DNA from: a virus
IMG/VR virus record: IMGVR_UViG_3300044568_000567
Location: 1-61,894 of that record
Length of the DNA: 61,894 nucleotides
Reading direction: 5' to 3' (one strand)
Both the position numbers and the translations under genes were made by a program. The notes below the pieces were generated by a model that was not told the DNA's origin, did no database searches, and was given only the letters and a program-made list of their open reading frames with translations. Below, piece after piece: positions 17,891 through 25,208 of this stretch (position 1 is its first letter; each line of letters begins with the position of its first letter).

Positions 17891-18355
17891 TTATTGGCAG
17901 GACTCGCACTCTGGATCTTCGATGTGACAAGTGCGCTCCACTTTGATATCTGCCAAGTCATCATCGTCCTTTAGCACAACTGGTTCGTCAGCAACCTCCA
18001 GCTTGTCTGCACGGGCGATTGCCGCTGCGTTGCTGTACTGGTGCTGCGGATACCTCTTCGACAACTTCGCTACATTAGCCTCCATGCACTCGTTAATCGT
18101 CAAGCCTAACTCGTTCAACAGACCAGTCAGGTAGAACAGGATGTCTCCTGCTTCTTCAATCACGTTGTTGATGTCTAATTGCTTCTGGTAGACGCAGTGT
18201 TTCTTTACTGTGTCAAGCAGCTCACCCGCTTCGCCGCTGACTCCCACTGCCATGTGGAGGATGGAGGCTTGAAGAGGTGTTAGCTGGACAAGGATGTCAT
18301 GCCCCGGCTTAACGATTGATTGAACGAATTGTTCGTATGGTGTAGTTAATTTCAT
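17891..18355 (-). CDS. MazG-like nucleotide pyrophosphohydrolase
   Basis: 154 residues. The MazG/all-alpha NTP-PPase core is clear: GEAGELL (41-47), then VIEEAGDILFYL (65-76) giving the paired EExxE/ExxD metal-binding helices, and LTINECMEANVAKLSKRYP. Such phage enzymes hydrolyse (d)NTPs or (p)ppGpp-like nucleotides to monophosphates. The C-terminus carries an acidic tail and three cysteines (CHIEDPECESC), which is not part of the core. It overlaps the methyltransferase gene by 4 bases. Confidence 0.85.
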   Translation of the reverse strand: MKLTTPYEQFVQSIVKPGHDILVQLTPLQASILHMAVGVSGEAGELLDTVKKHCVYQKQLDINNVIEEAGDILFYLTGLLNELGLTINECMEANVAKLSKRYPQHQYSNAAAIARADKLEVADEPVVLKDDDDLADIKVERTCHIEDPECESCQ

Positions 18356-18906
18356 TTTGTATGTATGTTAAAGTATGCCAAGCCGAAACAACCTGATTCA
18401 GCTAGGTGGACTAACTTTCCATCACTACCTATGCTCTCGTCAAGTATCTTTTTAGTTATCATCTGAGGATGCCCATCATGTGGTTCAATGTCAACCCATT
18501 CAAAGATGCGAAGAACCTTTGCCGCTCGTAGTGCGTTGGCAATGATTAGTGCAGGGTCATCTGTATGCTGCAAGCAATTGTAAATCCAACACTCATCGAA
18601 CCCCTCTTCTACCACGTCCTCACCTCGCATCACCAGACACTCAACACCATGCTCATGGTAGCGAGCGTAAGTCCACTGCGGATACTGGAGCGGATCCACT
18701 ACCAATGCCCTGCCAAGTCCTTTTGCCTTTAACAGCATGGACGTTGGGCCACCACCTATGTCGATCACTGACTTGCCTGACAGACTGAATCCGTAGCCAA
18801 CCTGATGCAGTCCCATGAATCTCGCATAGACATAGTGCTTCTGGTCTTCATCGAACGTGTTGCAGCAGTCTCCCCAGTAATCCGATTCAAACGTGTAGTC
18901 ACTCAT
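18352..18906 (-). CDS. Putative SAM-dependent methyltransferase
   Basis: 184 residues from the ATG at 18906, chosen because GGAGGAAC precedes it and it overlaps the previous stop (ATGA). Motif I is SVIDIGGGPTSMLLK (about 46-60), a glycine-rich SAM-binding loop, followed by ALVVDPL (acidic end of strand 2) and ECWIYNCLQHTDDP (motif IV region). No DNA methyltransferase catalytic motif is visible. Close to a glycosyltransferase, so sugar or small-molecule methylation is possible. The target is unknown. Confidence 0.7.
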   Translation of the reverse strand: MSDYTFESDYWGDCCNTFDEDQKHYVYARFMGLHQVGYGFSLSGKSVIDIGGGPTSMLLKAKGLGRALVVDPLQYPQWTYARYHEHGVECLVMRGEDVVEEGFDECWIYNCLQHTDDPALIIANALRAAKVLRIFEWVDIEPHDGHPQMITKKILDESIGSDGKLVHLAESGCFGLAYFNIHTK

Positions 18907-19055
18907 TTCAGTTCCTCCTTCAGTTTCCTGTAGTGTGCAACTGCTTGGGGCCACTGGTCATGCCAACCTGATGACGCTACTAGTCGATCCGCGCAGTCCT
19001 TCCATCTGTCACGCTCCTTGGTTATCTTGTCTATCTCTTCTGTTGTATCGTTCAT
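18903..19055 (-). CDS. 50-residue helical hypothetical protein
   Basis: Start ATG 19053-19055; stop overlaps the methyltransferase start (ATGA). Begins MNDTTEEIDKITKERDRWKD and continues with SGWHDQWPQAVAHYRKLKEE. Its charged helical style (KERDRW) resembles the coiled-coil protein at 23137-23751. Its 3' end supplies the Shine-Dalgarno of the methyltransferase gene. Confidence 0.5.
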   Translation of the reverse strand: MNDTTEEIDKITKERDRWKDCADRLVASSGWHDQWPQAVAHYRKLKEELK

Positions 19056-19092
19056 ATTGTTTTTGTTTGTGACAAATAGTGGGTAGTATTTG

Positions 19093-20238
19093 TCACAAGG
19101 TTTGTTGTTGATTAGATGGGTAAGTCATTGTCATTGCATCGATTCCGTTGCCATCAGCGTACCAACCTGCTCCGTTGTACACGTCTAGCACGTCTTGGAA
19201 GTACTTCTCGTACCGAGGTGCAACTCGTTCAAGCGTAAAGTTCTCACCAAACGCACGGCAGTCCGCTGGTCTGATCTTGTCGATGTTGTTGATTGCGTCC
19301 ACGTAGTCACCCATCGTGCGGCATCGATACCCAGTGACCCCATGTAAGTTGTTCTCTGCAAATGATCCCCAGTCAGACGTGATGGTTGGTGTTCCGCTCA
19401 ATAGGTTTTCAATCTGTACTCCACCGAATGGCTCGACGTACTGGCTAGGCAGGAATGATGCCTTGGCTTTAGACATCAGTTCCTTGCGCTTAGGAACGTC
19501 AGCATAGCCCGCATACTCGACATGGGGTGGAAATGTATACCCTGCCTCGCATTGACCCGCTACAACCAGTTTCACTCCTGCTCTGCGCGTTGCATCGATG
19601 GCGATATCAACACCCTTGCCGCTATACACCCGGCCAAGGTACAGGAAGTAATCCTCCTTCTTGTCATTGAAGTCGAAATCATCGATGTCAAAGTAGTTAG
19701 GTATCACAACGGAATAGTTATCTTGCTGGCACTGACCTACTGCACCCATGCCGCAGTGAGCGTGATAGATGGCATATGACTCCCAAACCTTCCATTTAGC
19801 CCAGTGACCCCCCGCGTACCCTATCCCCGGCTCAACTACGATCATATCATGTTGGTGTGCATCACATATCGGTCTGACTCCAGACCCCCAAAATGGAAGA
19901 ATAAAGTCGTTCTTTTCCTTTCGAAAACCTACCTCCCGAATGGCATTGGCATAGAACGTCTGGTATGCGTGATCGCTTGTGTTGAACTTGAAGAACGTCT
20001 TGCGCCAGTCATGGCTACCATAACTCTTAGCAAAGTCATCATTGGTCAGGACGCTGACGTGTTCGGTACATTGAAGGTCGCTGTCCTCATGGCCATAATG
20101 GATGACTTCATGGCCTCTGTCTGTCATCATTTTGCCGAATTTGACTACCTTCTGCGTGTAGGCACAGGCATTAAACTCTTTAGATGTAACTGTGTGTGGA
20201 AGCCCCAGTGCATGGAATCTCATTTTTTCTGTTTTCAT
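19093..20238 (-). CDS. Glycosyltransferase family 4-like protein (GT-B)
   Basis: 381 residues. N-terminal acceptor domain with TQKVVKFGKMMTDRGHEVIH; C-terminal donor domain shows DYFLYLGRVYSGKGVDIAID (classic GT4 strand-loop), KLVVAGQCE, HVEYAGYADVPKRKELMSKA and EPFGGVQIENLLSGTPTITS, where the E-x7-E motif (EPFGGVQIE) contacts the nucleotide sugar. A retaining glycosyltransferase is well supported; the substrate could be modified phage DNA, host surface glycan or virion. Next to a methyltransferase, which would fit assembly of a decorated sugar. The ATG at 20223 is an alternative start. Confidence 0.85.
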   Translation of the reverse strand: MKTEKMRFHALGLPHTVTSKEFNACAYTQKVVKFGKMMTDRGHEVIHYGHEDSDLQCTEHVSVLTNDDFAKSYGSHDWRKTFFKFNTSDHAYQTFYANAIREVGFRKEKNDFILPFWGSGVRPICDAHQHDMIVVEPGIGYAGGHWAKWKVWESYAIYHAHCGMGAVGQCQQDNYSVVIPNYFDIDDFDFNDKKEDYFLYLGRVYSGKGVDIAIDATRRAGVKLVVAGQCEAGYTFPPHVEYAGYADVPKRKELMSKAKASFLPSQYVEPFGGVQIENLLSGTPTITSDWGSFAENNLHGVTGYRCRTMGDYVDAINNIDKIRPADCRAFGENFTLERVAPRYEKYFQDVLDVYNGAGWYADGNGIDAMTMTYPSNQQQTL

Positions 20239-20263
20239 TATGTACTACAGGTGTTATTGGAAG

Positions 20264-20419
20264 TTATTGGTTGTTTTCCTTGTTCTTCAGCTTGTTGATC
20301 AAGGACTTCTGCTTATTTACGTCATGTTGCAAATCGTGGATGATTTGCCGCAATTCTTTAATATACTGCTTTTGTTGCTGAATTATACGCATCTCTGGTG
20401 TTATCTCATGCGCTTTCAT
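20264..20419 (-). CDS. Small coiled-coil protein
   Basis: 51 residues from the ATG at 20419, which overlaps the preceding stop (ATGA). Nearly all helix: MRIIQQQKQYIKELRQIIHD and LQHDVNKQKSLINKLKNKEN in heptads. The longer open frame to 20524 is rejected because it overlaps the upstream gene. Likely a dimeric coiled coil; partner unknown. Confidence 0.55.
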   Translation of the reverse strand: MKAHEITPEMRIIQQQKQYIKELRQIIHDLQHDVNKQKSLINKLKNKENNQ

Positions 20420-20625
20420 AGGTTCTCTAGGATCTCGGTTAGTTTCGCTTTCATGTTGTTGACTTGTTTCAAACTGTAATAGTCTTGTGCGCTCACTTCG
20501 TATGTTGAGTACCTGTGGAGGCACTTCTGGTTATCGCAGTATCTACGTCTCGAAAATCGATTGCCGAAGTCTCTACATTCCATAACGTGTGTCGTAGAAC
20601 TGCATTTGGGGCATAATTTGACCAT
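20416..20625 (-). CDS. Zinc-ribbon DNA-binding-like protein
   Basis: 69 residues. C5-P-K-C8...E-C-R...FSRRRYC-x4-C-LHRYSTYEV matches the zinc-ribbon pattern of the NrdR N-terminus and Ogr/Delta-type phage transcription activators (C-x2-C...RRR-x-C-x4-C...R-x-T-x-E). A regulatory or nucleic-acid-binding role is likely. The C-terminal helix (SLKQVNNMKAKLTEILENL) may dimerise. Confidence 0.65.
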   Translation of the reverse strand: MVKLCPKCSSTTHVMECRDFGNRFSRRRYCDNQKCLHRYSTYEVSAQDYYSLKQVNNMKAKLTEILENL

Positions 20626-20735
20626 TTATGATTTAACCCTAGATATGGGGTATTTGAAATATGTTGCCACTATATGGTGATTATTATCGACAACATCAGT
20701 GTTTTTGTGGTTAAAATACATTAGCTCATCGTACG

Positions 20736-21224
20736 CTATGCTGAGTTTGATTCCCCGCTCGCTTCGATTCGCATTTGCTTCTCCTCTGGTTCCCTGCCCT
20801 CGATTAGCTCAATAGGTTCAGCGTTGCGATCACCAATGGTGAATGTGACGTTGAGTGGCTTTGCTTGTGTCGATTCGATTTCGATTTTATCGCCGTACTG
20901 ACGTGCGTTCCATTTACCTAGTAAGCGGATACGAGTGTCAATTCTGACCCTCTTCTCCTGAGCATCGAGCATTGGATCATCAGCTATTCTTATGCAGTCA
21001 TCAGCGATTGCGTGAGTGCCTATTTTTCGTGAGAGATGAGATTTATTGCGGAATTCTTCGTTTGAGCATTCCCAACGCCATACTGTTGAGTAGTTTGGCA
21101 TACCTTCGAGATTGCAGATAGATGAGAGTGTTTGACCCATTGCGAGTCTCTCGCAGATTTCATCTCCGAGAGCTTCGTCGTACTTGGGAGGAGTGCCTAC
21201 TTTTCGTGCTGGTTTAAAGCTCAT
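20736..21224 (-). CDS. terS: Small terminase subunit (Sf6-like)
   Basis: 162 residues. The N-terminal HTH region follows the Sf6/lambda-like small terminase pattern: PPKYDEALGDEICERLAMGQ, SLxxIC with MPNYSTVWRWE, then helical HAIADDCIRIADDP and RVRIDTRIRLLGKWNARQYG, which is highly typical of this family. It recognises the packaging site on phage DNA and recruits TerL. It is separated from terL by about 5 kb of nucleotide-metabolism and sugar genes, which is unusual. The nearby region could contain the pac site. Confidence 0.85.
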   Translation of the reverse strand: MSFKPARKVGTPPKYDEALGDEICERLAMGQTLSSICNLEGMPNYSTVWRWECSNEEFRNKSHLSRKIGTHAIADDCIRIADDPMLDAQEKRVRIDTRIRLLGKWNARQYGDKIEIESTQAKPLNVTFTIGDRNAEPIELIEGREPEEKQMRIEASGESNSA

Positions 21225-21244
21225 ATGGTTGCTTGGGTTTAGGT

Positions 21245-21649
21245 TTACGCTTGGGTAATCCTGACTTCAGTTCGTTGCTCTGCTTGAGTTTTGACTTTGA
21301 CTTGGTTGAACGTGATTTCGACGCTTTCGGGGTTATCGTCTGGGATGAGTTTGGAGTATCTAATTTGGTCAATGAGAGGTTTGCTTCCTCCAGCAAGATT
21401 GTCAACGTCGAGTGTTTTTGTGGAGTAGCGTGTAATTGCGAGAGTGTAGAGCGGATTGCACTTAGCAGTGCAGTCCTTGCTAGGTTCTTTTGCTTTGTGT
21501 ACTTTGACCAATGGCAATTTAGGAGCGTGTTGAGTGAGGGTGTCAAGTAGCCTTCTAGATGGAGGTTTATAGTTGTCTGCATAGTAGTAGTGTCCGTCTG
21601 GTGCGAGGGAGTAGCCTTTCTCTTTGAGTTGTTCAGTTGTCCAGTTCAT
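21245..21649 (-). CDS. RusA-like Holliday junction resolvase
   Basis: 134 residues. C-terminal core has ITRYSTKTLDVDNLAGGSKP then LIDQIRYSKLIPDDNPE: D-x-D-N, K, D and DD acidic residues match RusA catalytic and metal-binding positions. The ATG overlaps the previous stop (ATGA). The N-terminus (TTEQLKEKGYSLAPDG) fits one RusA subfamily. Curiously the alternative frame inside (from 21582) encodes a stretch (PSLNTLLNCHWSKYTKQKN) resembling the N-terminus of another RusA subfamily; see findings. It resolves recombination intermediates before packaging. Confidence 0.8.
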   Translation of the reverse strand: MNWTTEQLKEKGYSLAPDGHYYYADNYKPPSRRLLDTLTQHAPKLPLVKVHKAKEPSKDCTAKCNPLYTLAITRYSTKTLDVDNLAGGSKPLIDQIRYSKLIPDDNPESVEITFNQVKVKTQAEQRTEVRITQA

Positions 21650-21876
21650 AGCATACCGATTCTAGAGTATTTACCACGAAGCAATCTTTCTGCGGTCTTG
21701 GTTTGTTGTCTCGCGCTTTCAGGGCTTTTGTTAATGAGTTTGCTAACTTGGTTGAATGACCTGTGGTTTCCATCATTAAGTCCATAATAAAGCGTTAGTG
21801 CCGTTTTTAGTTTCTCTGGCAATTGGTTTATAAACGAATCCAGTTGTTCAAACTTTTCTTCTTCAATCAAGTTCAT
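21646..21876 (-). CDS. Small sigma-70 region 4-like DNA-binding protein
   Basis: 76 residues from the ATG at 21876, which overlaps the previous TGA (ATGA). LPEKLKTALTLYYGLNDGNH (about 19-38) followed by RSFNQVSKLINKSPESARQQ and TKTAERLLRGKY closely follows sigma-70 region 4 (L-P---R--L-L-YGL-DG...T--E-...--R--QI---A---LR). No region 2 is present, so it may act as an anti-sigma, co-activator or late-transcription factor. It is in the small-terminase/RusA cluster, just upstream of late genes, which suits a late regulator. Confidence 0.7.
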   Translation of the reverse strand: MNLIEEEKFEQLDSFINQLPEKLKTALTLYYGLNDGNHRSFNQVSKLINKSPESARQQTKTAERLLRGKYSRIGML

Positions 21877-22037
21877 TGTTCGAATAAGTAATCTTCTGGG
21901 TTGGGATCCTGTTGTGCTTCGATTGTTTTGCCGCAGGTGTTGCACTTGCAGTTGCCGTGATCATCGACGCTCATGACGTTGTCGCAGCACTCTGGTACTT
22001 CGTCTTGTTCGGGTGGGTCATTCCAGTAGTCGTTCAT
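21873..22037 (-). CDS. 54-residue cysteine-rich protein
   Basis: ATG 22035-22037, stop overlaps the sigma-like gene start. An acidic N-terminus (NDYWNDPPEQDEVPE) leads to CC-D...HGNCKCNTCGK, a likely small zinc site (C-x-C-x-x-C), then an acidic tail. Function unknown; coupled to the sigma-like protein, so a regulatory partner is possible. Confidence 0.5.
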   Translation of the reverse strand: MNDYWNDPPEQDEVPECCDNVMSVDDHGNCKCNTCGKTIEAQQDPNPEDYLFEQ

Positions 22038-22069
22038 AGCGGGTATAGTTGTACATGGTTGTGTGGGAT

Positions 22070-22384
22070 TTATACCTTATCTAGATCAATCAAACTTTTT
22101 GCTCGTATTCCTGCTTTTATGATTTGGTTGTGTGCATCATCAACGATGGTTGATGGGAGCAAAATCTCTTTCAGATCCTTGTATTTTGTTCTTACGAAGA
22201 TTTCATCCGTTTCAATTTCCCCGTCTTTTATGCTGGTTGTCAGTTGGAATCGTTTGGGAAGCTCATAGAGTTTAGCGGACAATGGATTGGCTTCCATGTC
22301 GAGATTCCAGAATAGATCAATCATGGTGTTTGCTTGGAGTATTGATATTGTGCCATCTGGCCATTTTGCTAGGTATGTTTTCAT
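22070..22384 (-). CDS. Hypothetical protein
   Basis: 104 residues beginning MKTYLAKWPDGTISILQA, followed by DLFWNLDMEANPLSAKLYEL and SIKDGEIETDEIFVR. It resembles small phage proteins that start with K-x-Y-L-A-x-W-P-D-G-T-x-S, but I know no function for them. ATGA overlap with the upstream gene. Confidence 0.6.
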   Translation of the reverse strand: MKTYLAKWPDGTISILQANTMIDLFWNLDMEANPLSAKLYELPKRFQLTTSIKDGEIETDEIFVRTKYKDLKEILLPSTIVDDAHNQIIKAGIRAKSLIDLDKV

Positions 22385-22857
22385 TTGATTGGTAGTGTTT
22401 CGATTGGGTTGAGTGCTGATTGCGGTACAAAGTAGCAGTCTGGATCTCCCTGTATGAAGTACTCTGGTTTCTTGCCATGCTCAGGATTGATCCATCCCCG
22501 CAGGGTTGCTTGTAGTCCATTGATTGTTACGAACACAAAAATGTAATCGTTGTTTGAGGAATCGTACAGCACAAGATGTCCGTTTGCGTGTTCCGTGGTA
22601 CGAACCTCAAGTGATGCACCTATGTCTGCTGCTTTGGTTATTTGAAGTGTGGACATCTGTGTTAGTCCCGTGAATTTTGACACGGCAATCTCCCCCAGTT
22701 CACCGAGGATGCTATCTGCCAATCGTTGGGTCATCTTGCGGTAGGACTTGCCACCATGATCGTGTCCCATGCGCTTGTTCTTAATGGCAACCAACTGGCG
22801 CACTGCGCCTTTAGTTGCGGCTACCATGAAGTCCTCTGCGGTTAAGTCGATGATCAT
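22381..22857 (-). CDS. Putative PD-(D/E)XK-like nuclease-fold protein
   Basis: 158 residues. GELGEIAVSKFTG (about 52-64), a gap, ADIGASLEVRTTEHANGHLV and DSSNNDYIFVFV give the order E...D-(x)n-E-x-R/K followed by a hydrophobic strand, similar to phage endonuclease-like proteins where the Lys is replaced. The catalytic Lys is not obvious, so activity is uncertain. It ends with YFVPQSALNPIETLP. Overlaps both neighbours by 4 bases. Confidence 0.5.
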   Translation of the reverse strand: MIIDLTAEDFMVAATKGAVRQLVAIKNKRMGHDHGGKSYRKMTQRLADSILGELGEIAVSKFTGLTQMSTLQITKAADIGASLEVRTTEHANGHLVLYDSSNNDYIFVFVTINGLQATLRGWINPEHGKKPEYFIQGDPDCYFVPQSALNPIETLPIK

Positions 22858-23135
22858 CGTGATTGCTGAATGAATTTGAGTGCGATTGCCATTAGCTCAG
22901 GGTAGTCGCGCAGTGACTCTAGGTAGGATTGGAACATATCATCGATAGCTTGTTCAGCGAACGGGTCAGGAATGATCTCAGCTTTGACCTGTGCGTCCTC
23001 CAATTCCTTGTTGGCTGCCCTTAGTGCAAAGATAGCAGCGGAGCAGAATACGGACAACTGTGCGGCAATGGATCGGTAGTCCTTGTTGCATTCCTTCAGA
23101 CGTTCAACTTCGGAGGTGTATAGTGTTTCGCTCAT
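22854..23135 (-). CDS. Small helical hypothetical protein
   Basis: 93 residues, mostly helix: VERLKECNKDYRSIAAQLSV, AIFALRAANKELEDAQVKAE, then DDMFQSYLESLRDYPELMAI. No known domain; coupled to the nuclease-like gene by a 4-base overlap. Confidence 0.55.
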   Translation of the reverse strand: MSETLYTSEVERLKECNKDYRSIAAQLSVFCSAAIFALRAANKELEDAQVKAEIIPDPFAEQAIDDMFQSYLESLRDYPELMAIALKFIQQSR

Positions 23136-23136
23136 A

Positions 23137-23751
23137 TTAATATTTATAGAATGGATTTAGTGGGTTTGGTTTACTGACTTTATTATCACTGGAAGCATTC
23201 CTTATGAATTCCACATAGTATTCTTTAGCGCACTTTAGTGCCTCATCACGTTCAAGCTCTGCTCTTGCTGCCATGTCAATAGCGCATTTCCATTTGTTCT
23301 CCCAACCAACGATAGCATCCCTAGCCTCATCCCGCTCGCGTAAAGCTACGGAAAGCGGAGTTCCGCAAGCGTGATTGGTTGCTCCCTCTAAATAGCGTAT
23401 GCGTTCGGTTTGCCTAAGATTTGTCTCCTTCAATACCCTTTTGTATGCCTTTGATTTTTGTGCATCAATTCTAGCCTCATCGCGTTCTTGGCAGAATCTT
23501 TCTGCCCTGCATTCAGCCTGAACAATCTGAGATAAAGCATCGTCACGTTCTAACTCCAACCTAGCCAACTCACTTGTGGAGTGTAACTCCAATGCGGTTA
23601 GCCTGTCAGCCAGCTGCTTGGCATCCTTTCGCAACTTGTATACCTCAACAGGTGTCCAGTCAGCACCTTCGCAACCGCACTCGTTTGCGCTAGTGGCATA
23701 GCAAGTGCAACCCTGACCCTCGTAGTAATCTGATGTTATAATTTCGTGCAT
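23137..23751 (-). CDS. Coiled-coil protein with ERDEA repeats
   Basis: 204 residues. A cysteine-rich N-terminus (CTCYATSANECGCEG) is followed by a long coiled coil in which the motif [RE]-E/ERD[ED]A recurs (LERDDALSQ, QERDEARID, RERDEARDA, LERDEALKC). Such repeats are frequent in environmental phage coiled-coil proteins of unknown function. Confidence 0.6.
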   Translation of the reverse strand: MHEIITSDYYEGQGCTCYATSANECGCEGADWTPVEVYKLRKDAKQLADRLTALELHSTSELARLELERDDALSQIVQAECRAERFCQERDEARIDAQKSKAYKRVLKETNLRQTERIRYLEGATNHACGTPLSVALRERDEARDAIVGWENKWKCAIDMAARAELERDEALKCAKEYYVEFIRNASSDNKVSKPNPLNPFYKY

Positions 23752-23925
23752 ATATTTATAAAATGGGGTGTGAGGTTTTATGTAGTTGCCTCACAGGGTC
23801 AAATGATAACCAGCCCACATGGTGGCCGCTACATTCCCTTAAAATTGGTCAGCGTTTTTTCGGATGCGCTGCCCCCGTTGTCCCCTGCTGATCGGGAGTT
23901 CCCAACCTAGCGAGGAAAGTGTTAG
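23752..23925 (-). other. Structured GC-rich intergenic region downstream of SSB
   Basis: 174 bases with no credible gene. On the minus strand it holds CAGCG-x12-CGCTG, runs of G and C, and an inverted repeat GTGAGG/CCTCAC (23770-23775, 23789-23794). A TTGACC (23797-23802) with A/T-rich hexamers about 16 bases on could be a promoter whose -10 lies inside that inverted repeat, as in an operator. It is distinctly more GC-rich than its surroundings. Confidence 0.4.
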
Positions 23926-24219
23926 TTAAAACGGAATGTCATCTCCATCGTTATCCTTGGCCCGTGCTGGAGCAGATTTGGCCTTTGTAGTGGTTTTGTC
24001 TCCAACCTGTACATTCTTAGCGTTTCCAAGAATTGGAAGCTGCACACCATTCTCGCGATCTTCTTTTGAGATCGATTGTTTTACCATGTAGTCACCATAA
24101 TCTGACTGAGATTCAATCAGGATGAGATCACAGAATAGTGCCTTATCACCATTTTTGCGGGTGATTGCCTTGAATCGTGTCTTGTCTAGTTTTGTTACGT
24201 CGATACTTAGTGTTATCAT
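23926..24219 (-). CDS. Small single-stranded DNA-binding protein (SSB-like)
   Basis: 97 residues. Predicted beta-rich body (ITLSIDVTKLDKTRFKAI, KALFCDLILIE, GDYMVKQSIS) and a low-complexity linker ending in DGDDIPF, the acidic tip typical of bacterial and phage SSBs that recruits helicase and recombination partners. Shorter than bacterial SSB but in line with small phage versions. Location within the helicase, ERF and resolvase genes supports the role. Confidence 0.7.
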   Translation of the reverse strand: MITLSIDVTKLDKTRFKAITRKNGDKALFCDLILIESQSDYGDYMVKQSISKEDRENGVQLPILGNAKNVQVGDKTTTKAKSAPARAKDNDGDDIPF

Positions 24220-24298
24220 ATTTTATTTACTTTTATGCGGCTTTTAATGGTTGCCGCTTACCAAGTCTGCATTAGTTTGCAGAAAGTGTAATGTTATG

Positions 24299-24526
24299 CT
24301 AGTCGCTCCAGCAATCGTAGCTTCCTTCGTAAACATATCCATTTTCGTTCCTCGTTTCATTGAACGTGAACGATTGCCCAAACATATCGTGAGACCCGCA
24401 AAGTGACTCAATGATTTCTTTGGACAGATAGGACTTGGAAGTGATGCGGAACTTTCCCCAGTCCCGGGTGCCGCTGGCATTGCGAGACTTATCTGCCTCG
24501 ACTGTGATTACGTTGAGAGTTTTCAT
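24299..24526 (-). CDS. Small hypothetical protein
   Basis: 75 residues from the ATG at 24526 (MKTLNVITVEADKSRN), one base after the upstream stop. Contains TRDWGKFRITSKSYLSKEII and a C-terminal aromatic segment ending YDCWSD. A longer open frame to 24691 would overlap the neighbouring gene and is rejected. A stem (GCGGC...GCCGC, 24236-24258) lies downstream. Confidence 0.55.
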   Translation of the reverse strand: MKTLNVITVEADKSRNASGTRDWGKFRITSKSYLSKEIIESLCGSHDMFGQSFTFNETRNENGYVYEGSYDCWSD

Positions 24527-24527
24527 T

Positions 24528-24722
24528 TCAATAGTAGTTGAACGTGTTGCCTCCGTAAACCTGATTGGGATTTCTACGGCTCCACTCGTCATGGAAATGC
24601 TGTGCGTCAGAGTCGCTACGCTCGGACTTGTTAGCGAAGTATTGCTCTGGGTCTTGGTGTTTGCGGTTAACCCGTGGAGATTCGTCATCATCCTGCGGGT
24701 CGAAGTCTGGTAGTGTTTTCAT
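24528..24722 (-). CDS. Small hydrophilic hypothetical protein
   Basis: 64 residues starting MKTLPDFDPQDDDE; highly charged, Asn/Asp/Arg-rich (DAQHFHDEWSRRNPNQ), ending NTFNYY. Probably disordered. Tightly packed between neighbours. Confidence 0.5.
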   Translation of the reverse strand: MKTLPDFDPQDDDESPRVNRKHQDPEQYFANKSERSDSDAQHFHDEWSRRNPNQVYGGNTFNYY

Positions 24723-24727
24723 GTGGA

Positions 24728-24982
24728 TCAAATAATAAACCCCTTACGAGTGAAGAATTTTCCAATCGGGGAACTCCACTCGTCGGAAAGAGAGCAACGA
24801 ATGTGACTCACAAAATCGTTTCCTTCGCTCTCTGCGGTCTGACGATTGCATTCGATGTAATTCCAGACCTCAATTTTGCCAAGTCCAGTTTGGAACCACT
24901 TGCTTTTTTGAGAATCACTTGCTTTCAAATCTTGATCATAAATAGCGTTCAAGATTTCGAGTTGGGTTTTTTTTGCTTTCAT
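24728..24982 (-). CDS. Small hypothetical protein
   Basis: 84 residues from the ATG at 24982 (MKAKKTQLEILNAIYDQ); the longer open frame to 25123 overlaps another gene. Contains SKWFQTGLGKIEVWNYIECN and SEGNDFVSHIRCSLSDEWSS. No family recognised; DNA-replication cluster. Confidence 0.5.
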   Translation of the reverse strand: MKAKKTQLEILNAIYDQDLKASDSQKSKWFQTGLGKIEVWNYIECNRQTAESEGNDFVSHIRCSLSDEWSSPIGKFFTRKGFII

Positions 24983-25025
24983 TTGATATGGTGTATTTAT
25001 TGGACTGACTCCACTACATCTAGGG

Positions 25026-25208
25026 TTAAAACTCAAACTCGTCAACAGAATTTTCTTCGATGTGCGCAAAATATTTATTGTAGATTTCTTTTGCCTTTTC
25101 GTATTTTTCCTGAGCGTCCGCAAACCTAGATTTCATGCGGGTCTGCCAGATTGCTGTTGCAGTGTCTAGCAGAAAGCAAGCCTCGTCGAAGTGGTGATTA
25201 GTGTTCAT
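25026..25208 (-). CDS. Small helical protein after helicase
   Basis: 60 residues from the ATG at 25208, overlapping the helicase stop by 11 bases. Helical: EACFLLDTATAIWQTRMKSR and AQEKYEKAKEIYNKYFAHIE, ending in an acidic EFEF. A TPR-like hairpin is possible. Perhaps a helicase accessory by position only. Confidence 0.5.
   Translation of the reverse strand: MNTNHHFDEACFLLDTATAIWQTRMKSRFADAQEKYEKAKEIYNKYFAHIEENSVDEFEF

Noticed and set aside
24244-24480. 78-codon minus-strand frame
   Set aside because: Overlaps the better-supported 24299-24526 gene in a different frame and shows no start context.
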